This document shows positions 8,634 to 17,079 of a stretch of 64,000 nt of DNA, piece by piece. Numbering within the stretch: position 1 is the first letter of the stretch; each line of letters begins with the position of its first letter. The notes under the pieces are model-generated. The model was given only the letters and a program-made list of their open reading frames with translations. It was not told the origin of the DNA and did no database searches. A program made the position numbers and the translations under genes. The stretch comes from Polynucleobacter sp. AM-26B4 (GTDB lineage Bacteria > Pseudomonadota > Gammaproteobacteria > Burkholderiales > Burkholderiaceae): positions 875,916 through 939,915 of the forward strand of contig NZ_JACVOT010000001.1 of NCBI RefSeq assembly GCF_018882285.1, in the 5' to 3' direction.

Positions 8634-10873
8634 TGAGATTGTTGGCTAAGCCATTTTTGATTGGGCTTGTAGTATTTTTAGCGCTTATTTTATTGTTGTT
8701 ATTGGCCTTTGCTTCGGCCAACACATCATTTTTTGATGAATATTTTGCTTTACTGTTCGTGGCCAATGTATTGATTGGCACCCTGTTTTTACTGGTGATC
8801 ATTGCCTTAGTTTTTAACTTGGCCATGCGCTTGCGCCAAAAGTATTTTGGCTCAAGATTGATTGCAAAGTTAGCGATGTTCTTTGCTTTGGTGGGTGTTT
8901 TGCCAGGAGCTATTCTTTACGGCGTTTCTTTGCAGTTTGTGTCGCGCAGTATTGAATCATGGTTTGACGTCAAGGTTGAGCGCGCTCTTGAGGCGGGCTT
9001 ACAGCTTGGTAGAACATCGATTGAGATTTCTCGCACAGAGTTGTTGAGCAAGGGCCGCGAGATTGCTAGCCAGATTCAAGCGACTTCACGCGCCTCAGGT
9101 GAAGGTGCTTTAACCTTGTTGTTATCAAGGCAGCGGGATCAAAACAGCCTTGAAGAAATCACTTTGTTTGGCTTGGGCTCGAAGGTTGTTGCCAGCGCAA
9201 GCCTTGGATTAAGTTCCGCTGTCTCGGAGATGTCTCAAGCGGATAAATTGCAACAAGCAAAATCAGTGGGATATTTCACGCAGATAGATGAGCCGAATCC
9301 AGATCTGTCTAAAAAGACTTATACGATCAAATTATTAATTCCAATTGATGGTCTTTCTGGGGGTGGTTTGGGTGGATTTAATTTGCGCTCTCAGTCAGAA
9401 GACAGGTATTTGCTACTGGTTAAAAATATGCCAGAGAGTCTCAGCAATAACGCTTTGGCTGTTCAAAGTGCTTATATTGAGTATCAAGAGAAAGCGCTTG
9501 GTCGTTCCGGTTTGCGAAAGATGTATATCGGTACCCTGACCATCACTTTATTTTTAGCCCTATTCATCGCAATGGCCTTAGCCTTGTTACTGGGTCGTCA
9601 GTTGGCCACCCCTTTGATCATGCTGCTCAAGGGAACCAAGGCAGTTGCAGAGGGCGACCTCTCGCCCAGACCAGAATTGAACACCGGCGATGAACTTGGT
9701 TTGTTAACCAAGCAATTCAATGTAATGACCAGACAGCTCTTAGAAGCTAGAAACTTATTAGAAGATTCAAAAACATTTTCTGAAAGTGTTTTATCTAACT
9801 TAACTGCGGGTGTTTGTGTTCTAGATAAAGAATTTAAGTTGGTGGTTTCTAATGCGGGCGCTTCCCGAATTTTTGGAACTCCATTAGATGAGTTTATCGG
9901 GAAGAGTTTGGGGGGCATCCCGCGCTTGCAAGAGTTTGAGGCCGCCATCAAAGATGCGTTCAGTGCTCATGAAGTCTCCAGCAATGGCCAAAGTGATCAC
10001 TGGCAAAAACAAATTATTTTGGATGCATCAAGTCATATAGATTCACAGCATGATCATGGCATTACCTTATTGGTGCGTGGCACACATTTACCAAGCGGTC
10101 TGTTCATTGTGGTGTTTGATGATATTTCAGAAGTGATTACCGCCCAGCGATCGATTGCTTGGGGTGATGTGGCGCGACGCTTGGCTCATGAAATCAAAAA
10201 TCCTTTAACGCCAATTCAATTGTCTGCTGAGAGAATTCAACTGAAGTTAAAAGAGCATTTAGATCCTCAGCAGCAAGAATTCCTTGAGCGCAGCACAACC
10301 ACGATCATCACTCAAGTTGAGGCCATGAAACAAATGGTGAACGACTTTAGAGATTTTGCCAAAACTCCAGATGCGCAGTTACAAGAGTTATCAATCAATG
10401 AATTGGTGCTTGATGTCTTGGGCTTATATGGCGGCACTCCGGTTCGCGCCGATCTTGATCAAGCGTGTCCACTGATCTTGGCTGATGCGACGCAAATTCG
10501 TCAGGTGATTCATAACCTGATTCAAAATGGTTTAGATGCCAGCGTTGAGGCCAACAAAGGCGAATTTTCAATTTTGGTGAAAACAGAGTTCTTGCCTTAC
10601 CCAGATTCAAATGATGTTGATAAAGTTGGCAAGGGCATTGTTAAGTTGAGTATTTTGGATGCGGGCACAGGTTTTGCCCCAAGAATTTTAAGTCGTGCCT
10701 TTGAGCCTTATGTAACAACTAAAGCAAAGGGAACCGGCTTAGGCCTTGCTACCGTGAAGAAAATTGTGGATGAGCATGGCGCAAGAATTGAATTACGCAA
10801 TCGCATGGCAGACAATCAGCTCATTGGTGCTGAGGTGTCTATTTATTTCAATCAACTGGTAAAGCAAAGTTAG
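8630..10873 (+). CDS. ntrY: NtrY-type sensor histidine kinase
   Basis: A membrane kinase of 747 residues. Transmembrane segments lie near residues 8-30, 40-63, 78-102 and 298-322. A HAMP segment follows (LATPLIMLLKGTKAVAEGDL), then a PAS domain near 385-500. The phospho-accepting His520 is in AHEIKNPLTPIQLS. The ATPase shows IHNLIQNGLDAS, LDAGTGFAP and KGTGLGLATVKKI. Together with ntrX, two bases downstream, it forms a two-component system often linked to nitrogen or redox control (family knowledge). ATG codons at 8630 and 8633 are both possible. Confidence 0.94.
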   Translation: MMRLLAKPFLIGLVVFLALILLLLLAFASANTSFFDEYFALLFVANVLIGTLFLLVIIALVFNLAMRLRQKYFGSRLIAKLAMFFALVGVLPGAILYGVSLQFVSRSIESWFDVKVERALEAGLQLGRTSIEISRTELLSKGREIASQIQATSRASGEGALTLLLSRQRDQNSLEEITLFGLGSKVVASASLGLSSAVSEMSQADKLQQAKSVGYFTQIDEPNPDLSKKTYTIKLLIPIDGLSGGGLGGFNLRSQSEDRYLLLVKNMPESLSNNALAVQSAYIEYQEKALGRSGLRKMYIGTLTITLFLALFIAMALALLLGRQLATPLIMLLKGTKAVAEGDLSPRPELNTGDELGLLTKQFNVMTRQLLEARNLLEDSKTFSESVLSNLTAGVCVLDKEFKLVVSNAGASRIFGTPLDEFIGKSLGGIPRLQEFEAAIKDAFSAHEVSSNGQSDHWQKQIILDASSHIDSQHDHGITLLVRGTHLPSGLFIVVFDDISEVITAQRSIAWGDVARRLAHEIKNPLTPIQLSAERIQLKLKEHLDPQQQEFLERSTTTIITQVEAMKQMVNDFRDFAKTPDAQLQELSINELVLDVLGLYGGTPVRADLDQACPLILADATQIRQVIHNLIQNGLDASVEANKGEFSILVKTEFLPYPDSNDVDKVGKGIVKLSILDAGTGFAPRILSRAFEPYVTTKAKGTGLGLATVKKIVDEHGARIELRNRMADNQLIGAEVSIYFNQLVKQS

Positions 10874-10875
10874 TT

Positions 10876-11553
10876 ATGGCAAGTATCTTAGTTGTTGACG
10901 ACGAGATGGGCATCAGAGAGCTCCTCAATGAGATCCTTACGGATGAGGGGCACTCAGTGGTGTCTGCGCAGAATGCAGATGAGGCCAGAAAGGCCCGAGA
11001 AAATCTTGAGCCTGATTTGGTTCTCTTAGACATTTGGATGCCTGATGTTGATGGCGTGACTCTTTTAAAAGAATGGTCTAACAATGGTCAGCTGACGATG
11101 CCGGTGGTGATGATGTCAGGACACGCCACCATTGATACGGCCGTGGAAGCCACCAGAATTGGTGCAGTGAACTTTTTAGAGAAACCAATTGCTTTACAGA
11201 AGTTATTAAAAACAGTTGAGCAAGCTTTAGAAAAAGCGCCACCCAAAGAGCTATTTTCTGTTGAAACTAAAACGGACATCAAGGCCGATGGATCTATACA
11301 AATAAGCAGCAAGATTGAGGAATTCATTGTTGAAGAAGCTGAAAGCAATCAAGCTGAATTCAATTTAAGTTACATCGATCTGCCATTAAGAGAAGCCAGG
11401 GATTTATTTGAAAAAGCTTATTTTGAATACCATCTCAATCAAGCCTCAGGCAGCATGACACGCGTTGCTGAAAAGACGGGTCTGGAGAGAACGCACCTTT
11501 ACCGAAAACTTAAGGCCCTTGGCATTGATGTTGGTAATTACAAAGGTGACTAG
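10876..11553 (+). CDS. ntrX: NtrX-like response regulator lacking the AAA+ domain
   Basis: A receiver domain (ILVVDDE, phospho-acceptor Asp52 in LLDIWMPD, MMSGHA, Lys in FLEKPIALQKL) is joined by a linker to a C-terminal Fis-type helix-turn-helix (RVAEKTGLERTHLYRKLKALGI). At 225 residues it lacks the central sigma-54 AAA+ ATPase of classical NtrX. It should therefore act as a plain DNA-binding regulator rather than a sigma-54 activator (inference). It pairs with ntrY immediately upstream. Confidence 0.9.
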   Translation: MASILVVDDEMGIRELLNEILTDEGHSVVSAQNADEARKARENLEPDLVLLDIWMPDVDGVTLLKEWSNNGQLTMPVVMMSGHATIDTAVEATRIGAVNFLEKPIALQKLLKTVEQALEKAPPKELFSVETKTDIKADGSIQISSKIEEFIVEEAESNQAEFNLSYIDLPLREARDLFEKAYFEYHLNQASGSMTRVAEKTGLERTHLYRKLKALGIDVGNYKGD

Positions 11554-11581
11554 CTGGTCTTTTGCTAAGTTACGCGTGACC

Positions 11582-12352
11582 ATGAAGCTTAAAAGATTTT
11601 TTCTATCAAAGACTCTGTTATCAGTAGTAACAGTTTTCTTTGCCACATTGGTAAATGCTCAACAGGCAACGGTGGTGGTTGCTGCAAATATGAAGCCAGC
11701 CATGGAAGAGATTTACCGGCAATACAAAATGGCGGGTGGCCAAGATCTCAGAATCATTTATGGCTCATCCGGTAATTTTGCTCGTCAGATACAACAGGGC
11801 GCACCGTTTAATTTATTTGTGTCTGCTGACGAGAGCTTTCCAATAGCTTTGCATCACCAGGGTTTAACAGTGGATGAGGGAAAGGTTTATGCGATTGGCC
11901 GATTGGCTTTGATTGCTCATAAATCAAGAAAAATCAAGTTGAGCCTCAATCCAGTTGAGTTGAAGAAAATCATTGAGGATACAAATAAGATTGCGATTGC
12001 AAAGCCTGATACAGCCCCCTATGGAAAGGCAGCGACTGATTTTTTGAATGCTCTAGGTTTATATGAGTCAGCAAAGAATAAGATTGTTTTTGGCGAAAAC
12101 ATTTCATCGGCAACCATGTTTGTGACTTCTGGTTCGGCAGGCATCGGATTAACAGCCTATTCTTTGGCCAAATCTAAAGAGGTGCTGCAATTAGCAGATC
12201 ATCTTTTAATTCCTAATAACTTTCATGAGCCAATCAAGCAGAGAATGGTGTTATTGAAGAACCCGCCCAGGTCGGTTGTGGATTTTTATGCCTATCTGCA
12301 AAGCCCCAAAGCCAAGGATGTTTTTAGGCTCCATGGGTACTCAAGCCTTTAG
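11582..12352 (+). CDS. ModA-like periplasmic substrate-binding protein
   Basis: A substrate-binding protein of the molybdate ABC family (ModA/PBP-like II fold). The start at ATG 11582 gives a signal peptide ending VNAQQ. The mature part begins VVVAANMKPAMEEI and shows YGSSGNFARQIQQGAPFNLFVSADE, DTAPYGKAATDFL and SGSAGIGLTAYSLA. No modB or modC permease or ATPase gene is nearby, so it either works with components encoded elsewhere or binds another oxyanion. An upstream in-frame start at 11465 lies inside ntrX and is rejected. Confidence 0.8.
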   Translation: MKLKRFFLSKTLLSVVTVFFATLVNAQQATVVVAANMKPAMEEIYRQYKMAGGQDLRIIYGSSGNFARQIQQGAPFNLFVSADESFPIALHHQGLTVDEGKVYAIGRLALIAHKSRKIKLSLNPVELKKIIEDTNKIAIAKPDTAPYGKAATDFLNALGLYESAKNKIVFGENISSATMFVTSGSAGIGLTAYSLAKSKEVLQLADHLLIPNNFHEPIKQRMVLLKNPPRSVVDFYAYLQSPKAKDVFRLHGYSSL

Positions 12353-12366
12353 TTGGGGTGGGCAGT

Positions 12367-12395
12367 TTGGGGTAAAAAGCCTTTTATAGTACAAT
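12367..12395 (+). promoter_or_regulatory. Likely tRNA-Phe promoter
   Basis: TTGGGG at 12367-12372 and TACAAT at 12390-12395 are separated by 17 nt and lie just before the tRNA. Transcription would begin a few bases upstream of the mature 5' end. Confidence 0.5.
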
Positions 12396-12406
12396 TCTCG
12401 ATTCTT

Positions 12407-12482
12407 GGCCTGGTAGCTCAGTCGGTAGAGCAGAGGATTGAAAATCCTTGTGTCGGTGGTTCGATTCCGCCCCGGGCCACCA
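12407..12482 (+). tRNA. tRNA-Phe (anticodon GAA)
   Basis: The 76-nt cloverleaf has acceptor arm GGCCTGG paired with CCGGGCC, a D arm with GCTC...GAGC, anticodon stem GAGGA/TCCTT with loop TTGAAAA (anticodon GAA at 12440-12442), and a T loop TTCGATT. The 3' CCA is encoded in the DNA. A terminator follows within 10 bases. Confidence 0.97.
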
Positions 12483-12514
12483 AGATTCAATAAACCACCC
12501 TCGGGTGGTTTTTT
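12479..12514 (+). repeat. Left copy of a 36-bp direct repeat
   Basis: This 36-bp stretch covers the last bases of tRNA-Phe and its terminator. It matches 14422-14457 at 33 of 36 positions by hand alignment. The two copies frame the MarR/MFS cassette. Confidence 0.75.
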
Positions 12515-12516
12515 CG
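12492..12516 (+). terminator. Rho-independent terminator after tRNA-Phe
   Basis: Stem ACCACCC/GGGTGGT with a two-base TC turn, flanked by A and T runs; six Ts follow the stem. Confidence 0.85.
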
Positions 12517-12614
12517 TTTTTGGGAATTGGCAGCCCTTATCCTCAGATATCTTCCGCAAGAAATGTCTTTTAAAGGGACAAATTAGTTATTCATCCTTGT
12601 GCTAATATGTGTAT

Positions 12615-13058
12615 ATGCACTTAAATAATCAAACTCTTACAGATCCATGCGTCTGTATTTCAACTAGAAAAGCCGCTAATGCCCTAACCAATTTATATGA
12701 TGAGGCATTGGCAAAATCTGGGATTAAAGTGACCCAGTATTCTTTATTAAAAAAGATATATGGCGCTTCCGAAATCACTATTAATGAGCTTTCTAAGCTA
12801 ACTAAATTAAATCGTACAACGTTGACAAGAAATCTAGCAATCTTGGAAAGCGGCGAACTTATTGAACTCATTAGCGATCCCGAGGATCTGCGTAGAAGCG
12901 TTGTGAGACTTACTAAGGGTGGTGAGAGGGCTTTAAAAAAAGCTCAGACCTCTTGGGAAGATGTTCAAAAGAAAGCAAAAAAAGTGTTGGGTAAAGACCT
13001 TGAGTTTTATATTGAGCTCAATAAAAAACTAAGTGAGTTATCTCAATCAATTGGTTAA
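12615..13058 (+). CDS. MarR-family transcriptional regulator
   Basis: A winged-helix repressor-type protein of 147 residues. The HTH core reads ITINELSKLTKLNRTTLTRNLAILESGELIE, followed by a wing SDPEDLRRSVVRLTKGGERAL. ATG at 12615 is used; a GTG two codons earlier (12609) is possible, and no clear ribosome site is visible for either. It sits 9 bp before an MFS transporter on the same strand, so it probably controls that gene and itself (inference). A partial palindrome (GTGC...GCAC, 12599-12620) overlaps the start and could be the operator. Confidence 0.88.
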   Translation: MHLNNQTLTDPCVCISTRKAANALTNLYDEALAKSGIKVTQYSLLKKIYGASEITINELSKLTKLNRTTLTRNLAILESGELIELISDPEDLRRSVVRLTKGGERALKKAQTSWEDVQKKAKKVLGKDLEFYIELNKKLSELSQSIG

Positions 13059-13067
13059 GGAAACAGC

Positions 13068-14285
13068 ATGAACACACAAACCATCAAGAACTATAAATAT
13101 ATTATTTTTTGTGGCGGTGTCATTCTGACATTATCGTTGGGTATTAGGCATTCATTTGGCATGTTCATGATGCCCATGATTTCTGATTTTCATTGGGGTA
13201 GAGAAGTATTTGGTTTTGGTATAGCGCTACAAAATTTAATGTGGGGTCTTGCACAACCAATTACAGGTCGCATTGCTGATAAGTATGGCGCCGGTAAAGT
13301 GATTCTCGCAGGCGGAGCGCTTTATGCGATAGGGTTGCTTTTAATGGCACTGACCACCAGCACAACAGAGTTCACGATTTCCGCAGGCCTGCTCATTGGC
13401 CTGGGCTTATCAGGAACTACATTTCCAATTGTTTTTGGTGTGGTTAGCAGGTCTGTATCTCCAGAAAAAAGAAGTATGGCCATGGGTGTATGTATGTCTT
13501 TAGGCTCATTGGGGCAATTTGTTTTGCTACCGGGATCGGTTGGGTTAATTGATGGATTGGGCTGGTCTGGCGCCTTGATAGCGATGGCCTTCTTATCCTT
13601 ATTGATCTTTCCATTGGCGGTTCCTTTGATGGAAAAAAAGAATGCAACTGAAACTAAAGCTCCTGAGCCAGAAATGAAACTCAAAGAAATACTAAGTGAG
13701 GCATTTTATTCAAAAGCATTTTGGATGTTGTGCGGCGGCTTTTTTGTGTGCGGTTTTCATATTGTGTTTATTGCTGTTCATTTACCAATTTATTTGGTTG
13801 ACAGTGGTTTAACAGCCTTAGATGGATCAATTGTTTTGGGTTTGATAGGGCTTGGAAATATTTTAGGATCATATTACGCAGGCTTGTGGGGTGGAAAGTA
13901 TCCAAAAGCTAAATTACTGAGCGCACTTTATTTTGGAAGAGCGCTATTGTTTTTGTTATTTATTATGCTTCCTATGAGCCAAATAACTGCTTATGTTTTT
14001 GGTTTCATCATGGGGTTCTTGTGGTTGAGTACAGTTCCTCTAACCAATGGCGCAATTGCTACTATTTTTGGAGTGAAGAACCTTTCAATGTTGGGCGGCT
14101 TTGTTTTTTTAGCTCATCAAGTTGGCGCATTTTTAGGCGGATGGCTTGGCGGCAAAATGTACGATCTTGTAGGGTCATATGATTCCGTATGGATTATTTC
14201 AATAGGCTTAGGAATAATGGCCGCATTAATTAACTTACCAATCAAAGAAGTTCCGATTGATAGGACCGCACATGCAACGGCTTAA
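13068..14285 (+). CDS. Major facilitator superfamily transporter
   Basis: A 12-helix MFS permease of 405 residues. The loop 2-3 motif is GRIADKYGAGKVILAGG and the central cytoplasmic loop is charged (about residues 190-215). The N-terminus, with GIRHSFGMFMMPMISDF, resembles the anion/monocarboxylate-type MFS proteins common in Burkholderiales, but the substrate cannot be read from sequence. An AAGGAAAC ribosome site lies before the ATG. It forms an apparent operon with the upstream marR gene. Confidence 0.88.
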   Translation: MNTQTIKNYKYIIFCGGVILTLSLGIRHSFGMFMMPMISDFHWGREVFGFGIALQNLMWGLAQPITGRIADKYGAGKVILAGGALYAIGLLLMALTTSTTEFTISAGLLIGLGLSGTTFPIVFGVVSRSVSPEKRSMAMGVCMSLGSLGQFVLLPGSVGLIDGLGWSGALIAMAFLSLLIFPLAVPLMEKKNATETKAPEPEMKLKEILSEAFYSKAFWMLCGGFFVCGFHIVFIAVHLPIYLVDSGLTALDGSIVLGLIGLGNILGSYYAGLWGGKYPKAKLLSALYFGRALLFLLFIMLPMSQITAYVFGFIMGFLWLSTVPLTNGAIATIFGVKNLSMLGGFVFLAHQVGAFLGGWLGGKMYDLVGSYDSVWIISIGLGIMAALINLPIKEVPIDRTAHATA

Positions 14286-14409
14286 GGACAATTTAAAAAT
14301 TCAAAAAGCCCTAATGTATGGGTTTGGAATTGTTATTTGTGTAATTGGGTTTTGGATGACAACAAGTCCATTAGTCCAGATAAATTTATTGGGTCTGAGA
14401 CTTTGTTGA
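14272..14409 (+). CDS. Possible 45-residue single-helix membrane protein
   Basis: A short frame beginning inside the last codons of the MFS gene (14-nt overlap) and ending before the terminator at 14435. The product has a basic N-terminus, one hydrophobic segment of about 20 residues (YGFGIVICVIGFW) and a short tail. The overlap suggests translational coupling. No homologue is recognised, so it may be a chance frame. Confidence 0.35.
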   Translation: MQRLKDNLKIQKALMYGFGIVICVIGFWMTTSPLVQINLLGLRLC

Positions 14410-14421
14410 TTTTTTCACTTT

Positions 14422-14457
14422 ACAAAGAATCAATAAACCACCTTCGGGTGGTTTTTT
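14422..14457 (+). repeat. Right copy of the 36-bp direct repeat
   Basis: Matches 12479-12514 at 33 of 36 positions, including the whole terminator stem and the TCAATAAACC lead-in. It lacks the tRNA acceptor sequence proper. Confidence 0.75.
14435..14457 (+). terminator. Rho-independent terminator after the MFS cassette
   Basis: Stem AACCACC/GGTGGTT with a TTCG tetraloop and a run of six Ts. It may also serve the convergent cupin gene, since the A run lies on the other side. Confidence 0.85.
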
Positions 14458-14475
14458 ATTGCGTCGATGATTAAT

Positions 14476-15147
14476 TTACTGCTCTAGCTTGTGATTCAGA
14501 TGCCCTGTTTTGACATAGATGAGCGCACCTTCTTCTTTTGTGAAGGGTGCGTGCTTGCTGTATCTAGGACTTCTGATCCACGTGCCACTCGGGTACGAAC
14601 CGTGCTCATCATGAAAGACACCTTCTAAAACGAGGATCTCTTCGCCACCTGGATGAACATGAGGATTGAAGATGGTATTCGGTGCCCACCTTACAAGCGC
14701 TGTACTCACGCCATCGAATTCATGCAAGTGCATCACTGATAGTCCAGGAACAAGACCTGGATACCAAGCAGTGTTGTTGGTATCGATTCGGATGGTGGCT
14801 GAATCGTCTGGATGAAATTGTCTTAATTTGACAAAAATCGTACAGCCTTCTTTTGAGTAAGGCGTGTGCGAGCTGTTGGGTGGATTGCGCAGGTACATGC
14901 CCGCTGAGTAATCACCACTTTCGTCTGAGAAGGTGCCTTCAAGCACCAAGATTTCTTCCCCAGCAGGATGAGCGTGTTTTGGAAAAGAAGAATTCGGTGC
15001 ATAGCTCACGATGGTTGTTGCAATGGCAACTTCATCACCGATGCGATCCAAAGGTTTTCTATTAACGCCTGCCATGGGTGATGGCAACCAAGCTGATTCG
15101 TGAGTGTTGACCACAGCTTTTTGGCTGAAGTCTGCATTGATGTTCAT
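14476..15147 (-). CDS. ChrR-like double-cupin protein
   Basis: Two tandem cupin repeats with nearly the same metal-site wording: HAHPAGEEILVLEGTF in the first and HVHPGGEEILVLEGVF in the second. Each is followed by the same SGD/GSYPxGxxxRxP strand. This matches the ChrR anti-sigma/cupin family, whose members respond to singlet oxygen or bind metals (family knowledge). No sigma factor gene is adjacent. ATG 15147 is chosen over the TTG at 15177 because it follows AGGG at good spacing and leaves a 2-nt gap after the upstream channel gene, implying co-transcription. Confidence 0.83.
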   Translation of the reverse strand: MNINADFSQKAVVNTHESAWLPSPMAGVNRKPLDRIGDEVAIATTIVSYAPNSSFPKHAHPAGEEILVLEGTFSDESGDYSAGMYLRNPPNSSHTPYSKEGCTIFVKLRQFHPDDSATIRIDTNNTAWYPGLVPGLSVMHLHEFDGVSTALVRWAPNTIFNPHVHPGGEEILVLEGVFHDEHGSYPSGTWIRSPRYSKHAPFTKEEGALIYVKTGHLNHKLEQ

Positions 15148-15149
15148 GG

Positions 15150-15785
15150 TTAAGCCCTGAATGTGGGTAGGTGCCAATTCTTATACAAAGCAATGGCACG
15201 AATAATGAAAATAAACATGAATGAAATAACTGCAGCCATTGATTCATCTAGCAAGTAAGTGCTTAGTAGAATGTACAAACCACTTCCAGCAAAGGCAATC
15301 ACTGCATAGGGTCGGTTGTCAGAGAACAGTTGAGGAATTTCTCCGCAAACGATGTCTCGCAGGGCACCGCCAAAAGTTGCAGAAATAACACCCAGCAAAA
15401 TAGCCACCACCAAAGGCATGTCAAATTGAAGTGCAATTTGAGTGCCCAGTATGGTTGCCAAGGCAAGACCCATGGCATCAGGTAGCTGAATCATTTTTTC
15501 TGTATAGATCAAGTGTTTATTTTTGATGAACCAAATGCTGATGCTGGTCAGTGCAATGATGACCCAAAGCCAGTAAGAGTGTTCAACCCAAAAGAAGGGC
15601 CTGCGATCCAAAAGAATGTCTCTTAATGTGCCACCACCAAAAGCCGTCAAACCAGCCACGATGCTGACACCCACCAGATCTAATTTTTTCTTTAGACCTG
15701 CAATCAGTCCTGAAGCAGCAAACGAGAAGATACCAATCAACTCAATGATTTCTTGGAAAAAGCTGAGGGTTGGTGTGCTGAACAT
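15150..15785 (-). CDS. TRIC-type (UPF0126/YicG) membrane channel
   Basis: A membrane protein of 211 residues with about seven hydrophobic helices and the duplicated signature GGGTLRDILLDRRPFF and GGALRDIVCGEIPQLF that defines the UPF0126/TRIC cation channel family. The duplication of three-helix units is visible. It lies directly before the double-cupin gene in the same direction. Confidence 0.9.
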   Translation of the reverse strand: MFSTPTLSFFQEIIELIGIFSFAASGLIAGLKKKLDLVGVSIVAGLTAFGGGTLRDILLDRRPFFWVEHSYWLWVIIALTSISIWFIKNKHLIYTEKMIQLPDAMGLALATILGTQIALQFDMPLVVAILLGVISATFGGALRDIVCGEIPQLFSDNRPYAVIAFAGSGLYILLSTYLLDESMAAVISFMFIFIIRAIALYKNWHLPTFRA

Positions 15786-15918
15786 GAATTGATGACTTAT
15801 TTAATGTTTATAAGAAGACAGAAGATGTCCTTATTATGCAATGCGCCTGAAAATTATTCAGATAGTGATTAATATTGAAAGATAAGATTAAACAAATGAG
15901 CGAGCTAAGGTAAATAAT

Positions 15919-16794
15919 ATGAAGCGTCTTCTGGGTATTCAGGGAAATGATCAAGGCCATTGGGTGGGCGATGGTTTCCCCGTGCGCACTCTATTCTTCT
16001 ATCAGCAACTGGGTAAAGAGATGAGCCCATTTTTAATGCTTGATTTGGCCGGTCCTGCGGAGTTCCCGCCAACAACAGAGCGCAAGGGCGTGGGCACTCA
16101 TCCTCACCGTGGTTTTGAGACTGTGACGATTGTTTATGACGGCGAGGTCTCACATAAAGACTCAACGGGTCAAGGTGGAACGATTGGCCCAGGAGATGTT
16201 CAGTGGATGACTGCTGGTGCAGGGATTCTTCATCAAGAATTTCATTCAGATGCTTTTGCAAAGCAAGGCGGAGTTTTGCAAATGGTTCAGCTGTGGGTGA
16301 ACTTGCCAGCAAAACATAAAATGACTGCGCCTGGCTATCAGCCTATCTTGAGTCAAACTATTCCAGAGATTGAATTATCAAACTCAAGCGGATCAATCAG
16401 AGTGATTGCGGGCGATTATGAAGGACGAATGGGCCCTGCAAAAACCTTCACACCCATGAATGTGTTTGATATTCGTTTGAAAAAAGGTGAAGAACTTGTT
16501 TTGCCGGCATCCAATGGTTGGAATACTTCTGTGGTCGTTTTGCGCGGAGCATTAGAGAGCTCTGGCAATGCTGGAGATCATGGCGTTGTTGCAAAAGACG
16601 CAAAGATGCTGATGTTCAGTCAAGATGGAGAAGATATCAAAGTCAGAGCCCTTGAAGATACAGTGGCATTGTTATTAAGTGGTGAACCAATTAATGAGCC
16701 CATCGTTGGTCATGGACCCTTTGTGATGAACACCCGAGAAGAGATCGAACAAGCGATTAATGATTTCAATCGAGGGGCTTTTGGTAGTATTTAA
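15919..16794 (+). CDS. Pirin-family bicupin protein
   Basis: The N-terminal cupin carries the pirin metal motif GTHPHRGFETVTIVYDGEVSHKD and GPGDVQWMTAGAGILHQE; the second cupin domain is more degenerate. The length of 291 residues is normal. Pirins are iron proteins, some with quercetinase activity (family knowledge); the substrate here is unknown. An AAGG ribosome site precedes the ATG. The 133-bp upstream spacer contains a 17-nt sequence also found in the GST gene at 18456. Confidence 0.9.
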   Translation: MKRLLGIQGNDQGHWVGDGFPVRTLFFYQQLGKEMSPFLMLDLAGPAEFPPTTERKGVGTHPHRGFETVTIVYDGEVSHKDSTGQGGTIGPGDVQWMTAGAGILHQEFHSDAFAKQGGVLQMVQLWVNLPAKHKMTAPGYQPILSQTIPEIELSNSSGSIRVIAGDYEGRMGPAKTFTPMNVFDIRLKKGEELVLPASNGWNTSVVVLRGALESSGNAGDHGVVAKDAKMLMFSQDGEDIKVRALEDTVALLLSGEPINEPIVGHGPFVMNTREEIEQAINDFNRGAFGSI

Positions 16795-16810
16795 ATACTT
16801 TGGGCAGTAT

Positions 16811-17074
16811 TTAAAGAATTCCAATGCCCTTGAAGAACTGAGAGCCCAAGGGTGAGATTGGTTCATGAACCTCGCCAATCTTGCCCGTGATCTTTTTTAC
16901 TTCATCGATCAAGATCCTGCCATAGCCTTGGCGTCGATAGGCCAAGTTGACATAGATGTACTCAATGTCACCAGAATCTAAAAATCTACAATAAGCAATC
17001 GTCGTGTTTTGATTCTTGATCAGCACAATGCCATCAGAGATATCTATCTGATAGCTGTTTTTATCAATGGTCAT
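16811..17074 (-). CDS. Small GNAT-like acetyltransferase
   Basis: At 87 residues this is a minimal GNAT core. The acetyl-CoA binding loop reads YVNLAYRRQGYGRILIDEVKK, followed by FFKGIGIL at the C-terminus. Full GNAT proteins have about 140 residues, so this is a short member of the family. It lies 5 bp after the next gene on the same strand and is probably co-transcribed. The substrate is unknown. Confidence 0.72.
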   Translation of the reverse strand: MTIDKNSYQIDISDGIVLIKNQNTTIAYCRFLDSGDIEYIYVNLAYRRQGYGRILIDEVKKITGKIGEVHEPISPLGSQFFKGIGIL

Positions 17075-17079
17075 TTAGA

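Noticed and set aside
13322-13684. Open frame of 120 codons antisense to the MFS gene
   Set aside because: No motif, and it lies wholly within a convincing transporter gene.
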